Positions 5,828 to 7,941 of a DNA stretch of 7,941 nucleotides are shown here, piece after piece (the stretch's first letter is position 1; every line of letters begins with the position of its first letter). Both the position numbers and the translations under genes were made by a program. Under the pieces are notes generated by a model that saw only the letters and a program-made list of their open reading frames with translations, was not told the DNA's origin and searched no databases. Source of the DNA: Kiritimatiellia bacterium (GTDB lineage: Bacteria > Verrucomicrobiota > Kiritimatiellia > RFP12 > DVOR01); NCBI GenBank assembly GCA_017457555.1, contig JAFTHG010000175.1, positions 1-7,941 on the forward strand, given 5' to 3'.

Positions 5828-6631
5828 ATGTCTATCTACACCTCCTATGACACGGCTTGCCGTGTGCTGCGCGCACCGCGCCGTTTACTCTGTCTGCCTT
5901 TACCGGAAGGTTTCAAGGCTCCCGTTACACCCGCCTCGGAATCCATCTTAGCCGAGCGCATTGGTGACCTTCTTGGAATCGCCACACTTACCTCCAGCAT
6001 CCACCGTTTGGGCGCCAATCAATGGTTGATGGCCTTTTTCCATGGTCAAACCACCCGTCATCGGGCCGCCACTTACGAAAATGGCCGCCCCGGAGCCGTC
6101 ACGTACACCCCCAGACAAGTAGCTTTAGTCGTGGCAGATGCCGCCAATGGTCTTCTCTATGTGTCGGCTACCAACCGAGCACACAGCACCGCTCTCCTGC
6201 CGGCACTGAATGGAACGCTCTTCCCTAATCGGCCCATCGGGATGCCCTTTCAGGCTTTCTGCTTCGATCTTAATATTCTACCGATCTTGCGTCAAAACGA
6301 ACGTCATCCTCAGGAGAATCACTATCCCTGGCGAAATCTAACCCTGAAATCCATCACTTGGAAAGAAGCCGGGTTGAATTCACCTATCAGTAAAACCGTT
6401 TGGTGTGCCGATGGCTTTGAAGCTTTGGAGCTGCAATCCTTCATTTGGCCACGCCATCTCCTGACTGCCGGATTAGCTTTCCAACCCGAAGGCGGCCGCA
6501 CTCAGTTCAGCGTTGATTTTGCTCATCAGCAAAGTCTGCTCCGTGCCTCCCTCTCGCCGAAGACTCTTGATGGATTAGCGGCTCTGATTCGGCTCTGCAC
6601 CCATCAGAATACCGCCAGAGTGCAATTATAA
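5828..6631 (+). CDS. Protein of unknown function, first gene of a two-gene operon
   Basis: I do not recognise this 267-residue protein. It looks soluble: no signal peptide or membrane helix is evident. The N-terminus is basic (RVLRAPRRLL, about residues 12-21). The middle has a strand-rich segment QVALVVADAANGLLYVSATN (97-116), then a region ending near FCFDLNILPILR, and there are several Trp residues in the C-terminal half. No catalytic motif or zinc cluster is visible. ATG 5828 is chosen because the reading frame upstream to GTG 5759 overlaps a promoter; the ribosome site AAAGAAG is weak. Its stop is 12 bp before the next ATG, and the next gene's ribosome site touches the stop, so the two are co-translated and may interact. 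The coding strand is C-rich compared with the start of dnaN. An accessory or defence role is possible but nothing in the sequence proves it. Confidence 0.75.
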   Translation: MSIYTSYDTACRVLRAPRRLLCLPLPEGFKAPVTPASESILAERIGDLLGIATLTSSIHRLGANQWLMAFFHGQTTRHRAATYENGRPGAVTYTPRQVALVVADAANGLLYVSATNRAHSTALLPALNGTLFPNRPIGMPFQAFCFDLNILPILRQNERHPQENHYPWRNLTLKSITWKEAGLNSPISKTVWCADGFEALELQSFIWPRHLLTAGLAFQPEGGRTQFSVDFAHQQSLLRASLSPKTLDGLAALIRLCTHQNTARVQL

Positions 6632-6643
6632 GGGGGATTCAAA

Positions 6644-7318
6644 ATGATGTCTGATGACTTTCATTTTCCCTACATGGTGCAATTGCTTCAAACGGTTGCA
6701 CCGCCATTTCTGCCGCGTCTTTGCACCTGTCGCGCCACTCCTGATGGCAAAAAGAGCTTTCTGCTCCAGCCAACAGGAAAACTGGACGTGCTGCGTGCTG
6801 CCAAAATGCTCCGCCAAAACGATGCAACCTTTTGTCTGTTGCTTGACCTTCCGAGTGTTCCGGGCAATATCACCGCGGCGGATTTGCAGAGTTGGGCTGA
6901 TGAAGCCGCTCAACTTAGCGGCCTTCCCATCTCTCTAAACCACCCAAATGCGCCCTTTTGTTGTGGCGATCAGCCCTGTTGCCGTCAGCATTTAGAAACG
7001 ATTACCCGGGAGCATTTGAGCACGCTCTCCGAACTCCTCGGGCGCACCACTTCGCTGGATGCAGCCATTGACGGAGCCTTTCCGTTTCAAAACTATCGTC
7101 ATCGCCGCCTGCTGCAAAATTGGGCACATCGAGAAGACCCCGACATTCCGGGGAAACCCATTCGCCATCGCACCCTTGCTCAAGTCTTTAAGATTAAAGA
7201 ACGTCAGGTGTACAAGATTCTAAAAAGCTTTGAAGAGGCCAATCCCGACCTCTTTGCCAAGCTCAAATACCTCCGTACCACTCGCTATCATCGCACCGGT
7301 GCCTACCGTATTCCCTGA
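6644..7318 (+). CDS. Protein of unknown function with Cys cluster and C-terminal helix-turn-helix
   Basis: A 224-residue protein I cannot assign to a family. Three parts can be seen. The N-terminal 100 residues include CTC (27-29) and a strand-like segment FCLLLDLPSVPGN. A cysteine cluster follows, CC-GDQP-CC (106-113) with His116, which could hold a metal. The C-terminal third is basic, and 174-198 (RHRTLAQVFKIKERQVYKILKSF) reads as a helix-turn-helix, so DNA binding is likely. Translation starts at ATG 6644 (a second ATG follows at once) with AGGGGG at 6631-6636, seven bases upstream and touching the stop of the preceding gene. It shares that gene's transcript and ends before the terminator at 7369-7396. 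It could be a regulator or an initiator-like DNA-binding partner of the upstream protein; that is inference. Confidence 0.75.
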   Translation: MMSDDFHFPYMVQLLQTVAPPFLPRLCTCRATPDGKKSFLLQPTGKLDVLRAAKMLRQNDATFCLLLDLPSVPGNITAADLQSWADEAAQLSGLPISLNHPNAPFCCGDQPCCRQHLETITREHLSTLSELLGRTTSLDAAIDGAFPFQNYRHRRLLQNWAHREDPDIPGKPIRHRTLAQVFKIKERQVYKILKSFEEANPDLFAKLKYLRTTRYHRTGAYRIP

Positions 7319-7368
7319 AAACTGCAAGCATTATTTTTGGAAATCTTATCCCTGATAAATCCTCCCTG

Positions 7369-7396
7369 CGCCGCTTTACCGCGGCGTTTTTTTTTT
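7369..7396 (+). terminator. Rho-independent terminator of the two-gene operon
   Basis: A CGCCGC (7369-7374) / GCGGCG (7381-7386) stem with a TTTACC loop is followed by ten T. It lies 50 bp past the stop at 7318. Confidence 0.92.
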
Positions 7397-7439
7397 ATAA
7401 CGAGCGCATGCGCCACTGTGGCGTAGTCACACTGACGCA

Positions 7440-7600
7440 GATTTGGCGCTTTTTTGTCTTTTGGTGTCGGTTTTTGCCCTGTTGAAAACTTTTTTTGAGT
7501 GGGCGGTTTTTGTGAGTGGTTTTTGGGCGTTTTGACCTCAAAAGTGCCGTTTTTGAAGCGGTGTGCTTTTTATTGTAAGTCTTTGAGTGTCAGTGAGTTA
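7440..7600. other. G/T-rich strand with GGTTTTTG repeats
   Basis: No gene is seen here. GGTTTTTG occurs at 7469-7476, 7505-7512 and 7518-7525, with CGTTTTTG at 7548-7555. In 7501-7560 I count 21 G and 8 C, with T also high. The skew is opposite to the C-rich operon just before it. The 7397-7440 part has a small CGCCA-CTG-TGGCG hairpin. Function unknown. Confidence 0.5.
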
Positions 7601-7680
7601 TGCTGAAAATTGGCTGAAATGAACTTGGCTACAGCGGCTTCCTTTGGGTAAAGTGACCGAGTAATCAACCCGATTTGGCC

Positions 7681-7818
7681 TGTTGATAAGTCCAATGTCG
7701 CTGAAAGACAGGTGGTAATTTCGCTGAAACTGCGGTTGAATGTCGCTGAAATTGAGGGGCGTTTTCGCTGATATTTTGGCGCAAAAATGCCGCGTTTTCG
7801 TCTTAAAATTGTTGATAA
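7681..7818. promoter_or_regulatory. Two outlying DnaA boxes
   Basis: TGTTGATAA (inverted TTATCAACA) is found at 7681-7689 and 7810-7818, both in the same orientation and bracketing repeat cluster B. They are perfect matches to the form used at the main clusters, 2.6 kb or more from them. Confidence 0.6.
7694..7776. repeat. Repeat cluster B: four degenerate TTTCGCTGAAA units
   Basis: Cores begin at 7696 (TGTCGCTGAAA), 7719 (TTTCGCTGAAA), 7741 (TGTCGCTGAAA) and 7763 (TTTCGCTGATA), a pitch of 23, 22 and 22 bp, as in cluster A. The first spacer GACAGGTGG (7707-7715) is the reverse complement of the cluster A spacer CCACCTGTC, while the GCT centre keeps its plus-strand orientation. Weaker GCTGAAA copies lie at 7602 and 7613. 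Confidence 0.8.
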
Positions 7819-7843
7819 CTTTCTTTACAAAGGGCTGCGTGAT

Positions 7844-7872
7844 TTGCCAGGATGGCACGCCTGTGCTATCAT
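7844..7872 (+). promoter_or_regulatory. Strong-looking sigma-70-type promoter at the right edge
   Basis: TTGCCA (7844-7849), a 17 bp spacer and TATCAT (7867-7872), with TG at 7864-7865 as an extended -10 (TG-C-TATCAT). The predicted start is near 7879. It is the best-formed promoter in the window. Confidence 0.6.
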
Positions 7873-7878
7873 CTCGAT

Positions 7879-7941
7879 AGGCGAGCGATGGAAGTGCGAA
7901 AGGGCACCCTGCGGGTGAATGAGTCGCGCGAGGTGCGAAGG
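7879..7941 (+). other. Start of an unidentified transcript, cut by the window end
   Basis: The predicted RNA is G-rich and structured. GTGC (7894-7897) can pair with GCAC (7904-7907), or CACCC (7905-7909) with GGGTG (7913-7917); the two hairpins exclude each other. An ATG at 7888 opens a frame (MEVRKGTLRVNESREV) without a stop to the edge, but it would have only a very short leader. A structured RNA gene or a coding region are both possible. I could not match it to RNase P RNA, tmRNA, SRP RNA or 6S RNA from the 5' end alone. Confidence 0.3.

Noticed and set aside
7598..7858. 86-codon minus-strand frame
   Set aside because: It is a translation of repeat cluster B and DnaA boxes, and overlaps the right-edge promoter.

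Overview
The window carries the chromosome replication control region of a bacterium. It holds dnaA (724-2148) and dnaN (3534-4646), both on the + strand, separated and flanked by AT-rich gaps full of DnaA-box-like nonamers. The style of both proteins and the gene order (dnaA and dnaN far apart, no rpmH, recF or gyrB next to them) fit a member of the PVC superphylum, perhaps Lentisphaerota or Verrucomicrobiota. That placement is a judgement from protein style, not a search result.

Layout. 1-345: an AT-rich tandem array with two complete units of 132 and 131 bp plus a decayed third. 492-684: DnaA boxes interleaved with two candidate dnaA promoters. 724-2148: dnaA, closed by a strong terminator. 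2256-3492: a gene-less 1.2 kb gap holding a cluster of 22-23 bp repeats, a 13-mer-like AT-rich element with a long inverted repeat, and a second set of DnaA boxes. 3493-4646: an extended -10 promoter and dnaN, followed by a hairpin and a strong terminator. 4818-5106: the densest DnaA-box array. 5153-5677: an XRE-type helix-turn-helix protein with two predicted zinc sites. 5828-6631 and 6644-7318: two co-transcribed genes I do not recognise, ending at a terminator. 7397-7843: a gene-less stretch with a G/T-rich strand, two more DnaA boxes and a second cluster of the 22-23 bp repeats. 7844-7872: a promoter-like site starting a transcript that runs off the window.

How it fits together. DnaA is expected to bind nonamers TTATCAACA and TTATTAACA here; the canonical TTATCCACA was not found. 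The DnaA recognition loop is altered at the residues that read the box in E. coli, so protein and box may have changed together. Boxes next to the dnaA and XRE promoters suggest autoregulation and DnaA control of the XRE gene. GC skew flips from C-rich to G-rich inside the dnaA-dnaN gap, which supports an origin there, but the 4818-5106 array has more boxes, so the origin may be multipartite. The XRE gene plus the two unknown genes form a cassette between the box array and the second repeat cluster; whether it serves the origin or is an accessory insertion cannot be decided from the sequence.
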